Assembly (NCBI RefSeq): GCF_000426605.1
Contig: NZ_KE384545.1
Coordinates: 84,520-148,519 of the forward strand
DNA from: Propionibacterium acidifaciens DSM 21887
GTDB taxonomy: Bacteria > Actinomycetota > Actinomycetes > Propionibacteriales > Propionibacteriaceae
Direction of reading: 5' to 3'
Length of the DNA: 64,000 bases
In this document: piece by piece, positions 56,075 to 64,000 of the stretch
Position numbering within the stretch: position 1 is the first letter of the stretch
Layout of the letters: each line of letters starts with the position of its first letter
Made by a program: the position numbers and the translations under genes
Notes under the pieces: generated by a model
Told to the model about the DNA's origin: nothing
The model's database searches: none
The model's input: the letters and a program-made list of their open reading frames with translations, nothing else

Positions 56075-57364
56075 TCAGCCCGCCGCGAAGACGCCGTCCA
56101 GGTCGAAGGTGGGACGGCCGTGCAGGACGGTGGCCACGACCCGGGCGTGATAGGTGCGCCCCTTGTACGGGGTGTTGCGGGCGATCGACGACAGCCCGGC
56201 GGGATCGACCGTCCAGGGCCGCTGCGGGTCGATCAGGCACAGATTCCCGGGCCGGCCGACGGACAGGTCGCCGCCGTAGCGGTGCCCGAGGCCGAGGAGG
56301 CCGGCGGGCCGGGTGGACATCCGGTCGGCCAGCTGCGCCCAGCTCATGCGCCCGGTGCGGACGAACAGCTCGGCCACGACGGCCAGGGCGGTCTCGAGAC
56401 CGAGCATGCCGTTGGCCGCCCGGCTCCAGTCGCAGCCCTTGGCCGAGTCGGGGTGCGGGGCGTGGTCGGTGCCGATCATGTCGATGGTGCCGTCGAGGAG
56501 CCCTTCGCGCACCGCGGCGACGTCCGCGGTGCCGCGCAGCGGCGGGTTCACCTTGAAGTCGGGGTCGCCCGCGGCGGTCGCGCCCGAGTCGAGCGCCAGG
56601 TGGTGCGGGGTCGCCTCGGCGGTCACCTGGAAGCCCTGCGCCTTGGCCCAGCGCACGACCTCGACGCCCGTGGCGGTGGAGATGTGGCAGACGTGCAGGC
56701 GGGCGCCCAGGTGGCCGGCCATGATCGCGTCGCGGGCGATGATCGTCGACTCGGCCATCGCGGGCCAGCCCGTCATCCCGAGGGCCCGCGACAGCTCGCC
56801 CTCGTCGAGCTGGGCGCCCGCCGTGAGAGCCAGGTCCTGGCTGTGCTGGGCGAGCACCCCGCCGAGGGCGCTGATGCGCTCGAGGGCCTCGCGCATGAGA
56901 TCGGAGCGCCCCACGCACATGCCGTCGTCGCTGAACATGCGCACGGCGGCGCGGCTGGAGGCCATGGCCTCCAGGTCGGCGAGCTCCTGCCCGGCGAGGC
57001 CCTTCGTGACGGCCCCGATCGGGTGAAGATCGCACAGACCCGCCCGCTCGGCGGTGTCGCGCTCGTACTCGACAACGGCCGCGGTGTCGGCGACCGGCTC
57101 GGTGTTGGCCATGACGAAGACCGCCCCGTAACCGCCAGCGGCCGCGGCCCTCAGACCCGTGGCGATCGTCTCGGCGTCCCCGGCGCCCGGGTCGCGCAGG
57201 TGCGTGTGCGGGTCGACGAGGGCCGGCAGCGCGACGAGCCCGGAGCAGCCGACGGACCGTGCGGCCGGCCCGACGAGGGCGGGGTCGATGATCGCGCCGC
57301 CGTCGAGGGCGATGTCGCGGCGCCCCCGCCCGAGGACGTCGACGTCACGCAGAAGCCACTGCAC
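56075..57364 (-). CDS. pyrC: Dihydroorotase
   Basis: A 429-residue class I dihydroorotase, which closes the dihydroorotate ring in pyrimidine synthesis. Metal ligands are in LVDPHTHLRDPG (H-x-H), AQHSQDLALT, VCHISTATGVEVVR and DMIGTDHAPHP; TAEATPHHLAL is another family block. The carbamylated-lysine position of classical enzymes is not evident by eye, and such pseudo or variant forms exist; however all other motifs are kept. GTG 57364 has GAGGAGG nearby. No other pyr gene is in the window. Confidence 0.9.
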   Translation of the reverse strand: MQWLLRDVDVLGRGRRDIALDGGAIIDPALVGPAARSVGCSGLVALPALVDPHTHLRDPGAGDAETIATGLRAAAAGGYGAVFVMANTEPVADTAAVVEYERDTAERAGLCDLHPIGAVTKGLAGQELADLEAMASSRAAVRMFSDDGMCVGRSDLMREALERISALGGVLAQHSQDLALTAGAQLDEGELSRALGMTGWPAMAESTIIARDAIMAGHLGARLHVCHISTATGVEVVRWAKAQGFQVTAEATPHHLALDSGATAAGDPDFKVNPPLRGTADVAAVREGLLDGTIDMIGTDHAPHPDSAKGCDWSRAANGMLGLETALAVVAELFVRTGRMSWAQLADRMSTRPAGLLGLGHRYGGDLSVGRPGNLCLIDPQRPWTVDPAGLSSIARNTPYKGRTYHARVVATVLHGRPTFDLDGVFAAG

Positions 57365-57441
57365 GGGGTCCTCCTCCTCGCTGTGCCGCCCTCAGCATGC
57401 CACGGGCCCCCGGGGGCTCCCGCGCCGGGGCGGCGCCCCGG

Positions 57442-59946
57442 TCAGCGGCCGGGGACGATGCTCACCATGCGCGGCAGCCGGGTGATCGTCTTCGCGACCG
57501 GGCGGCAGTCGAGGGCCCGACGGACTTTCGGGTCGGCCAGGGCCAGCGCGACGGCGTCGTCCTCGGCGATGTCGGGGGCGACCTGCAGCTTGGCGCGCAC
57601 CTTGCCCTGCACTTGGACGACCATCGTCACCTCGTCGGCGACGAGCAGGGCGGGATCGGCGGTCGGCCAGGTGGAGTTGGCGATGGACGGGGCGCCGCCG
57701 AGCAGCTCCCACATCTCCTCGGCGACGTACGGGGCGAACAGGCTGAGGGCCTGGGCGATGAACTCGACCGCCTCGCGCACCGCCGGGTCGGCGGCGCCGG
57801 GACCGGTGTCGATGGCCTTGCGGGTCGTGTTGACGAGTTCCATGATGCGGGCGATCGCCACGTTGAAGCGGCCGGAGCCGACCAGCTCGGTGATCTCGGC
57901 GACGGCCCGGTGGGTGGCCCGGCGCTGCTGCCGGTCGCCGGCGGCCGGGTCGGCGCCGTGGGGGGCCCTCACGTCCTGGGCGAGGCGGTGGGCGCGCTGC
58001 AGGAAGCGCAGCGAGCTCGCCGGGGAGACGTCGGCCCAGTCGATGTCGTCGGCCGGCGGCCCGGCGAAGACGACGGTGAGGCGCACCGCGTCGACGCCGT
58101 ACGCGTCGAGCTGGGCGCCGAGGTCGACGCCGTTGCCGAGGGACTTGCTCATGGCCTTGCCCTCGTTGATGACCTGGCCCTGGTTGAGCAGGCGCGTGAA
58201 GGGCTCATCGAAGTCGACCAGCCCCAGGTCGCGCAGCACCTTGGTGAAGAAGCGCGAGTAGAGCAGGTGCATCGTGGCGTGCTCGACGCCGCCGACGTAC
58301 TGGTCGACGGGGGACCAGAGCCGGACCTGCGCGGGGTCGAAGGGGCCCTCGTCGTCCTGCGGGGAGCAGTAACGGAAGAAGTACCAGGACGAGTCGACGA
58401 AAGTGTCCATCGTGTCGGTGTCGCGCTCCGCGTCGGCGCCGCAGCGCGGGCAGGCCACCTGCTTCCACTCGGTCGCGGCGGCCAGGGGCGAGACGCCGCG
58501 GGGCGCCAGCGCCTCGCCGCGCAGGTCGGGCAGCCGGACCGGCAGCCGGTCCTCGGGGACGGGGACGTCCCCGCAGGCCGGGCAGCGGATGATCGGGATG
58601 GGGCAGCCCCAGAAGCGCTGCCGACTGAGCAGCCAGTCGCGCAGCCGGTAGGTGACGGTGGCCTCGCCGGTGCCGGCGGCCTCGAGCTCGGCGATGATGC
58701 GGCGCGCGGCGGAGGCCTTGTCGGACAGGCCGTCGAGCGAGCCGGAGTTCACGTAGGCGCCGTCGCCGGTGGTGGCGATGCCGGAGACCGCCGGGTCGGG
58801 CTCGCCGGTGTCGATGACCATGCGGACTGGCAGGCCGTACGTGCGGGCGAAGTCGAGGTCGCGCTGGTCGTGGGCGGGCACGGCCATGATGGCGCCGGAG
58901 CCGTACTCGGACAGCACGTAGTCGCCGGCCCAGATCGGGATCGATTCGCCGTTGACGGGGTTGACGGCGGTGACGCCCAGCGGCACGCCGGTCTTGACGT
59001 GCTCGGTGGACTGGCGCTCGATGTCATTGGTCCTCTTGACCCGCTCGAGGTACTCCTCGAAGGCCGGGCGGCACTCGTCCGAGACGATCTCCTCGGCCAG
59101 CGGGGCGTCGGGGGCGACGACCATGAAGCTGGCGCCGTGGAGCGTGTCGGGGCGCGTGGTGAAGACGGTGATGGGCTCGTCGCGGCCCTCGACGGCGAAC
59201 GTCACCCAGGCGCCCTCGGAACGGCCGATCCAGTTGCGCTGCATCGCGAGCACCCGGTCGGGCCACGTGCCCTCCAGCTGGCCCATGTCGTCGAGCAGCT
59301 CCTGGGCGTAGTCGGTGATGCGGAAGTACCACTGGGTGAGCTCGCGCTTGGTCACGACCGAGCCGCAGCGCTCGCACAGACCCTCCTTGACCTGCTCGTT
59401 GGCGAGCACGGTCTGGTCGGTCGGGCACCAGTTGACGTAGCCGTCCTTGCGGTAGGCCAGGCCCTTGCGGAAGAACTGCAGGAAGAGCCACTGGGTCCAG
59501 CGGTAGTACTCCTCGTCGCAGGTGTGGATCTCGCGGCTCCAGTCCAGGCTCAGGCCGTAGCGCTTGAACGACTTCTTCTGCGTCTCGATGTTCTCGTAGG
59601 TCCAGCGGGACGGGTGCTCGTCGTTGCGGATGGCCGCGTTCTCGGCCGGCAGGCCGAAGGCGTCCCAGCCGATCGGGTGCATGACGTTGTAGCCCTGCAT
59701 CCGCCAGATGCGGGCGAGCACGTCGCCCATCGCGTACGCCTCGGCGTGCCCCATGTGGAGGTCGCCGGAGGGGTACGGGAACATGTCGAGCATGTAGCGG
59801 CGTTCGCGGGGGTCGTCGTCGCGGGCCACGAACGTCCGGTCCTCGGCCCAGAACCTCTGCCACTTCGCCTCGGCGGCAGCGGCGTCGTAGCCGCCGCGCT
59901 CGGCCCGCGGCTGGCCCGCGCCCTGGCTCGTCTCCACCTGGCTCAC
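57442..59946 (-). CDS. leuS: Leucyl-tRNA synthetase
   Basis: An 834-residue class Ia synthetase. The HIGH-type motif is [19 protein letters not shown], the editing domain includes [16 protein letters not shown] and [16 protein letters not shown], and the KMSKS-type loop is [16 protein letters not shown]-x-x-C pairs (CERCG, CPACG, CPRCG) suggest zinc ribbons. The C-terminal tRNA-binding domain ends [20 protein letters not shown] and so on. GTG 59946 has GGAGGAG six bases upstream. Confidence 0.97.
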   Translation of the reverse strand: MSQVETSQGAGQPRAERGGYDAAAAEAKWQRFWAEDRTFVARDDDPRERRYMLDMFPYPSGDLHMGHAEAYAMGDVLARIWRMQGYNVMHPIGWDAFGLPAENAAIRNDEHPSRWTYENIETQKKSFKRYGLSLDWSREIHTCDEEYYRWTQWLFLQFFRKGLAYRKDGYVNWCPTDQTVLANEQVKEGLCERCGSVVTKRELTQWYFRITDYAQELLDDMGQLEGTWPDRVLAMQRNWIGRSEGAWVTFAVEGRDEPITVFTTRPDTLHGASFMVVAPDAPLAEEIVSDECRPAFEEYLERVKRTNDIERQSTEHVKTGVPLGVTAVNPVNGESIPIWAGDYVLSEYGSGAIMAVPAHDQRDLDFARTYGLPVRMVIDTGEPDPAVSGIATTGDGAYVNSGSLDGLSDKASAARRIIAELEAAGTGEATVTYRLRDWLLSRQRFWGCPIPIIRCPACGDVPVPEDRLPVRLPDLRGEALAPRGVSPLAAATEWKQVACPRCGADAERDTDTMDTFVDSSWYFFRYCSPQDDEGPFDPAQVRLWSPVDQYVGGVEHATMHLLYSRFFTKVLRDLGLVDFDEPFTRLLNQGQVINEGKAMSKSLGNGVDLGAQLDAYGVDAVRLTVVFAGPPADDIDWADVSPASSLRFLQRAHRLAQDVRAPHGADPAAGDRQQRRATHRAVAEITELVGSGRFNVAIARIMELVNTTRKAIDTGPGAADPAVREAVEFIAQALSLFAPYVAEEMWELLGGAPSIANSTWPTADPALLVADEVTMVVQVQGKVRAKLQVAPDIAEDDAVALALADPKVRRALDCRPVAKTITRLPRMVSIVPGR

Positions 59947-60084
59947 TTCGAGCTCCTCCTGCGACTCGTGCCCGTGCCCCTGTCGGATGCCGGTCGTGCC
60001 GGCACAGCATACCGCCGCTCCCGCGAGCGTCCCGTGCCCCGCCGGATGCCGGCCGCCCGACGGCCCGTCCCGCCGGGCGGGCCC

Positions 60085-61029
60085 TCAGCGGTGCGGGCGC
60101 CGACGACCCCGGGGAGGGCGACGGGTGCGCAGATCAGTGAGGACGAGGATCATGCCCGACGCCGGGTCGAGCGCCTCGAGACGGGCGATCACCTCGCTGA
60201 GCAGCGCTCCCCCGCCGCGCCGCCAGGACGCGATGCCGAGCAGGCCGAGCACCGGGGGCGCCCACCGCGCGGGGGCGATCGCCACGGCGTCGGCCCACAG
60301 CTGCTCGTAGGCCGCTGGGTCGTCCTCGTCGAGGCCCGTCCGGACCATGACGTGCCGGCGCATGGGCCCGCCCGCGAGCACGCACAGCCGACGCAGCCGC
60401 TCGCGGTCCAGGCGCCGCCCGGCCTCGACGGCGTCGGCGAGGCAGTCGTCGACGAACGCCCGCTGGCGGCCCGGCGGCCAGCCCAGGCATTCGCAGGCCA
60501 CGTCCCACGCCGCGGCCTCGTCGGGCCCGGGGTCGCCCGGCCCGGCGACGACGGCGACGAGCTCGTCGCGGCTGGCGTAGGCCGACATGCCCGAGGCGAT
60601 CGCCTGGACGGCGACCGGGGAGGTGCTCGGGTCGAACTCGTGGCCGGGGGCCAGGCCTGGGACCTCGCCCGCGCCGACGTCCCAGAACAGGCGGTCGGTG
60701 ACCACGAGGCAGCAGAGCATCTCGCCGGGGCGCAGCTCCTGCCGGACGGTCATAACGGCGGCGTCGGCCCATTCGGGCGGGCCGTAGCCGACGACGATGA
60801 ACTCCGAGCCGGGGGTGGCGGCCCGCATGGACCCGATGATGGGCGTCAGGGAGTCGGGCTCGTCGACGAGGGCCCTGCTCATGCACGAGGACTGCGCGAC
60901 GGCGCCGTCGCAGTGCGTCATGACGAGCAGCGCCTCGTCGGGCTCGTAGCCGATGAGATAGGGGATGAGCGCGAGCAGGTCCTCGCAGGAGCCGACGGTG
61001 AAGCGGTCGAGGGCGGTTGTGGCTGTCAT
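60085..61029 (-). CDS. DUF4192-family protein
   Basis: A 314-residue actinobacterial protein. The start FTVGSCEDLLALIPYLIGYEPDEALLVMTH is diagnostic of DUF4192, whose role is unknown. Later parts include LVVTDRLFWDVG and a conserved helical region GRRLDRERLRRLCVLAGG. The C terminus is Arg/Pro-rich. It is soluble. The gene is divergent from the membrane-protein gene at 61159. Confidence 0.88.
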   Translation of the reverse strand: MTATTALDRFTVGSCEDLLALIPYLIGYEPDEALLVMTHCDGAVAQSSCMSRALVDEPDSLTPIIGSMRAATPGSEFIVVGYGPPEWADAAVMTVRQELRPGEMLCCLVVTDRLFWDVGAGEVPGLAPGHEFDPSTSPVAVQAIASGMSAYASRDELVAVVAGPGDPGPDEAAAWDVACECLGWPPGRQRAFVDDCLADAVEAGRRLDRERLRRLCVLAGGPMRRHVMVRTGLDEDDPAAYEQLWADAVAIAPARWAPPVLGLLGIASWRRGGGALLSEVIARLEALDPASGMILVLTDLRTRRPPRGRRRPHR

Positions 61030-61158
61030 GCCCTCACTGTGCGCAGCGAGGACCGACTTTCTCGCCTCCGGCGGAAGCTGTGGACAACTCCCGCCGTTCG
61101 GTCCGACGGCCCGGACGCCGACCGGCCGTCACCCGGCTGGCCTAGGCTGAGAACCATC

Positions 61159-62013
61159 ATGAGCGAGCAGAGCAGCGACGGCACCAGCCCCGGCACGGGC
61201 CCGAACGCACCCGGGCCCGGCGCCGGCGGCCCGGCGGCGCCCCAGGGCCCCGCGCCCGGGGCCACGGCTCCGACGTGGGACCGCCTGAAACCGGCCGGCC
61301 GGGCCCCCGGACCCGCCCAGCAGCCGGCCGGCTGGTACCCCGGGGCCGAGCTGCCCGGTTTCGACGAGGCCGCTGCGGGGGTCCCGCCGGCCGCACCGGG
61401 CCCCCGGATCGATCCCTACGGCGACCGCAGCAGCGCGGCGACGAGCGCTCCGGTCGCCCCGCCGCCGCAGGAGCCGTGCGCGCCATCGGGCGCACCGACG
61501 GCGCCGAGCAACGCGATCGGGCAGTACGCGGTGCACCGCAACCGCACCTACCTCATCGCCGTCGCCGCCCTCGTCCTCGTGATCCTCATGGCGATGATGG
61601 CCGTGGCGATGCGCAGCCCCCGGCAGGACCAGGGCGGGCAGGGCGCCGCGCCGTCCACGAGCGCGGCGCCGTCCACCCCCGGCCAGTCGACGAGCGTCGT
61701 CGGCGCGATCCCCGTCGAGTCGGGCTCCTTCACCGGTACCTGGCAGATCAGCAGCTCCCGCTGGGACTCGAACGGGCTCGTGATCGACATGACGATCACG
61801 AGCACGAAGGGTCGGCTGGCGTTCACGACGTTCGCGATCGACAATGCGAGCACCGGGCAGACCAACGGCACCGGCGAGATGGCCTCCGGCACGGTCGAAG
61901 ACGGACGGACGACGCAGGGCGAGGTGCGCTTCGGCAAGGACCGCAACGACACGACCATCGTGCTCGCGGACGCCAGCGGCCACCAAATCACCGCCCTCGT
62001 CGTGCCCGCCTGA
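61159..62013 (+). CDS. Single-pass membrane protein with Pro-rich cytoplasmic tail
   Basis: A 284-residue protein not assigned to a family. Residues 1-125 are rich in Pro, Gly and Ala and likely disordered. Residues 131-151 (YLIAVAALVLVILMAMMAVA) form one membrane segment, and the outside part (about 185-284) looks like a beta domain (GSFTGTWQISSSRWDSNGLV, LAFTTFAIDNASTGQTNG). The topology is inside-to-outside. A TAGGCT -10 ends ten bases before the ATG. Upstream of tRNA-Ala. Function unknown; the external domain could be a binding or lipocalin-like fold. Confidence 0.75.
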   Translation: MSEQSSDGTSPGTGPNAPGPGAGGPAAPQGPAPGATAPTWDRLKPAGRAPGPAQQPAGWYPGAELPGFDEAAAGVPPAAPGPRIDPYGDRSSAATSAPVAPPPQEPCAPSGAPTAPSNAIGQYAVHRNRTYLIAVAALVLVILMAMMAVAMRSPRQDQGGQGAAPSTSAAPSTPGQSTSVVGAIPVESGSFTGTWQISSSRWDSNGLVIDMTITSTKGRLAFTTFAIDNASTGQTNGTGEMASGTVEDGRTTQGEVRFGKDRNDTTIVLADASGHQITALVVPA

Positions 62014-62065
62014 GTCCCCGCGGCAGGGCCCGGAGCGGGACCCCGTCGGCGCCGGGGCACTGATT

Positions 62066-62093
62066 TTGCATCGCGCCGATGGTGCGTTACCAT
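62066..62093 (+). promoter_or_regulatory. tRNA-Ala promoter
   Basis: TTGCAT (62066-62071) and TACCAT (62088-62093) with a 16-base spacer, ending 43 bases before the mature tRNA. Confidence 0.6.
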
Positions 62094-62136
62094 ATGTCAG
62101 GCCGCCGCGGCCGACCGGCCGGCGCGGCACCCGTTC

Positions 62137-62209
62137 GGGGCTATGGCGCAGTTGGTAGCGCGCTTCCATGGCATGGAAGAGGTCAGGGGTTCGAATCCCC
62201 TTAGCTCCA
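62137..62209 (+). tRNA. tRNA-Ala (anticodon GGC)
   Basis: A 73-base sequence folds into a cloverleaf: acceptor GGGGCTA/TAGCTCC with one G-T pair, D stem GCGC/GCGC, anticodon stem CTTCC/GGAAG with loop ATGGCAT, and T stem AGGGG/CCCCT with loop TTCGAAT. Anticodon GGC reads GCC codons. The 3' CCA is not encoded: the discriminator A is followed by CCCC. A promoter precedes it and a terminator follows. Confidence 0.96.
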
Positions 62210-62227
62210 CCCCGTTGGTTTCGACAT

Positions 62228-62260
62228 GGCCCCGCCCGATGGCGGGGCCGCTTCGTTTTC
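62228..62260 (+). terminator. tRNA-Ala terminator
   Basis: GGCCCCGCC, loop CGAT, GGCGGGGCC, then GCTTCGTTTTC: a classical 9-bp GC hairpin with a T-rich tail. The flank also forms a second repeat, CCGCTTCG (62248-62255) with CGAAGCGG (62266-62273). Confidence 0.85.
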
Positions 62261-62326
62261 AGTCTCGAAGCGGGCGACCGTTCGGCCCGAACTGATGAGA
62301 AGACTGGTCCCGCTGGTGGGCGCAGC

Positions 62327-63360
62327 GTGGTCGAGAAACTACGTGCCTCGGGTGGCTTGGGCGAGCTGTTCGAGCTGATTGACTCCGGCCAAGTGGAGCT
62401 GACGGGCAGTGACGGGCTGCTGCCGGCACTGCTCAAAGAGGCTCTGGAACGGGGTCTGGCCGCCGAGTTGACCGATCACTTGGGCTATGAGAAGGGCGGG
62501 CCGACACCGGTGGCCCGTGGCAACGCGCGTAACGGCACCACGACCAAGACGATCGACTCCGAGGCCGGCTCGTTCGAGACCCGTGGTCCCCCGCGACCGC
62601 GCCGGCACGTACACGCCCCGCCTGGTCAGGAAGGGTCAGCGGCGCATGGACGGGTTGGACGCGATGATCATCAGCCTGTACGCCGGCGGAATTGAAGGTC
62701 CGCGAGATCCGCCATCGGCTGGACTCCACCCTCGGGGTGGAACTGAGCGCCGGCACGATCAGCAAGATCACCGACGCCGTGCCCGACGCCGTCCTGGCCT
62801 GGCAGGCCCACCCGCTGGAGGCCTTCTACCCGGTGATTTACCTCGACGCGATCCGCGTCAAGGTCCGCCATAACTCGCGCGTGACCAATCGGGCTGCTCA
62901 CATCGCCGTCGGCGTCAATATGGACGGGATCAAGCACGTCCTGGGGATCTGGGTCCAAGCCGATGAGGGAGCCCCCTTCTGGGCTCACGTGTGCGCCGAG
63001 CTCGCCAACAGGGGCGTGAAGGACGTACTCATCGTGTGCTGCGACGGGCTGGCGGGCCTGGCCGAGGCCATCGAGGCCACCTGGTGGCCCGACTCGGTGG
63101 TCCAGACCTGCGTGGTCCACCTGATCCGTTCCTTGATGAGGTTCGTGGCCTACCAAGACCGCAAGAAGGTCGCCGCCGCCCTCAAACCGGTCTACGCCGC
63201 CCCGAGCGAGGACGCCGCCCGCAAGGCCCTGGCGGACTTCTCCGACTCTGCGCTGGGAGCCCGGTACCCCGACACCGTGACGACCTGGGAGAGAGCCTGG
63301 GAACGGTTCACGCCGTTCCTGTCCTTCCCACCCATGCTGCGCCGCGTGATCTTGGAGTGA
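62327..63360 (+). pseudogene. IS256-family transposase, frameshifted and 3'-truncated
   Basis: Three frames in order spell an actinobacterial IS256 (mutator-type) transposase: SGLGELFELIDSGQVELTG-like N terminus (from GTG 62327) to GSFETRG, then PRDRAGTYTPRLVRKGQRRM and MDGLDAMIISLYAGG, then VREIRHRLDSTLGVELSAGT through FYPVIYLDAIRVKVRHNSRV and VLIVCCDGLAGLAEAIEATW to RFTPFLSFPPMLRRVI. Frame changes are near 62585 and 62695 (one extra base each). It stops exactly where the family continues with T-T-N-S-I-E, so the last third, including the catalytic Glu region, is missing. The D-A-I and C-D-G catalytic Asp motifs are still there. Confidence 0.88.
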
Positions 63361-63392
63361 AGTGGGTTTTCGGACAGTGGTGAACTTCTGGT

Positions 63393-63476
63393 TCAGGCTG
63401 TCTTATTATGGCGTCTCCATTCGGCGTCGACTTCGTTGGGTGTGCGGTAGTCGATCGCCGAGCGGGGATCGTTTGT
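63393..63476 (-). pseudogene. Remnant of an IS3-family transposase (C-terminal 27 codons)
   Basis: On the minus strand an uninterrupted stretch reads I-T-N-D-P-R-S-A-I-D-Y-R-T-P-N-E-V and then D-A-E-W-R-R-H-N-K-T-A before a TGA at 63393. Proteins of the IS3 group (OrfB, integrase core) end in the H-S-A-L-G-Y-x-T-P-x-E-x pattern, so this is the tail of such a transposase, cut off where the IS630 copy begins. Short, so based on pattern only. The adjacent TGAAC-N5-GTTCA (63381-63395) may be part of the element end. Confidence 0.6.
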
Positions 63477-63489
63477 GATTGTATGGCTG

Positions 63490-64000
63490 TCATGAAACAA
63501 AATCGTTTCTGGTTTCGCGGAGTGGGAGGTGCTCGAAGTCGTAGTCGAAGGCACGGCCGGTGATGTATGAGGCGAACGCGCCGAAGGTTTCTTCGGGGGT
63601 CTCGCGCTGGATGTTCGCGATGTTGTTCTTGGCCGTGTTCCAGACGTGCTCGACCGGGTTGTGGTCGGGCGCGTACGGCGGCAGGAAAACAGGGGTGATG
63701 CGCTCCAGCAGCCGGCCGGGCTCGTAGAGGGCGGTCAACGCTTTCGCGTGGTGGAAGCGGGCGTTGTCCAGGACAACTGCGATCTTCTCTGTCTCGGTTT
63801 CTCGTTGGAGCCGGTCCAGCGCGAGAATCGTCTGCTCGGTGTTCTGGTTGCCCTCGATCGGGTACAGTTTGACTTTTTTGCTGGTCAGGGAGAGCGCACC
63901 GAAGAAGGACTGGGACGTCTTCTTCCGGTCCACGGACAGCTTGGTGCGCTGCCCTCTGGGGAGCCACATGCGGCGGGTCTCGGCCTCGTGCTCCAAGCGG
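63490..64000 (-). CDS. IS630-family transposase, DDE domain (partial, runs off right edge)
   Basis: About 169 visible codons of the C-terminal DDE domain. IAVVLDNARFHHAKALTALY carries the second catalytic Asp, and TPVFLPPYAPDHNPVEHVWN carries the catalytic Glu; both are family signatures. TRRMWLPRGQRTKLSVDRKK at the front is the usual segment between first Asp and core. The N terminus (and helix-turn-helix) lies beyond the window. This part is open, so the element may be active. Its codon use is less GC-rich than that of the neighbouring chromosome, which fits recent arrival. Confidence 0.9.
   Translation of the reverse strand, partial: RLEHEAETRRMWLPRGQRTKLSVDRKKTSQSFFGALSLTSKKVKLYPIEGNQNTEQTILALDRLQRETETEKIAVVLDNARFHHAKALTALYEPGRLLERITPVFLPPYAPDHNPVEHVWNTAKNNIANIQRETPEETFGAFASYITGRAFDYDFEHLPLRETRNDFVS

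Noticed and set aside
62137..62209. Tandem short repeats or IS copies as a CRISPR array
   Set aside because: No array of regularly spaced identical repeats with unique spacers and no cas gene occurs anywhere in the window; the 72-bp and 60-bp arrays have no spacers.

Overview
The window is about 70% G+C, with many GTG starts, leaderless promoters and gene content (DUF3097, DUF4192, DUF5709, a recO/uppS divergent pair, an era-hemolysin-ybeY-phoH block, hrcA-dnaJ with a CIRCE element) that point to a high-GC actinobacterium, most likely Actinomycetaceae (Actinomyces-like). The species call is inference; the gene order is read directly.

Positions 1-13.9 kb hold most of a bacterial microcompartment (BMC) locus for vitamin-B12-dependent 1,2-propanediol (or glycerol) breakdown. 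A leftward operon runs shell protein pduA, pduB, diol dehydratase pduC-D-E, reactivase pduG-H, a long-tailed PduK-like shell protein, a second PduA/J-type shell protein, an EutJ-type Hsp70-like protein, a flavoprotein, the EutN pentamer and pduO, which runs off the left edge. Divergently, pduU and pduV are transcribed rightwards. pduQ and the PocR/AraC regulator follow on the minus strand. pduP and pduL are not in the window and are presumably beyond the left edge.

Positions 13.9-20.5 kb: recO and uppS are divergent, then comes a LacI-type regulator with two matching operators in front of a fumarase/aspartase-superfamily lyase, a DASS carboxylate transporter and a broken DapA-family aldolase. 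A 0.9-kb gene-free, hairpin-rich stretch follows. Positions 21.4-26.9 kb are a choline-to-glycine-betaine operon (betB, betA, BCCT transporter). A DUF488 gene and leuA come next; leuA has a clear leucine-rich leader peptide and attenuator. An amidohydrolase, two small hypothetical genes, the era block, an MHS-family transporter, a DUF5709 gene, tgt and a metallophosphoesterase continue to 40.8 kb.

Positions 40.8-62.2 kb are housekeeping: rsmE-dnaJ-hrcA, an inositol-phosphatase-family gene, DUF3097, hemW-lepA, rpsT, holA, comEC-comEA, malic enzyme, dihydroorotase, leuS, DUF4192, a single-pass membrane protein and tRNA-Ala(GGC). The last 1.8 kb is a pile-up of insertion-sequence fragments (IS256, IS3, IS630) directly behind the tRNA terminator.

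The most notable non-coding signals are the leuA leader, a 50-bp perfect palindrome, a 24-bp perfect palindrome over the BCCT start codon, a 72-bp tandem repeat at the end of hemW, about 60-bp imperfect repeats between lepA and rpsT, twin LacI-type operators, and a direct repeat in the BMC divergent promoter.
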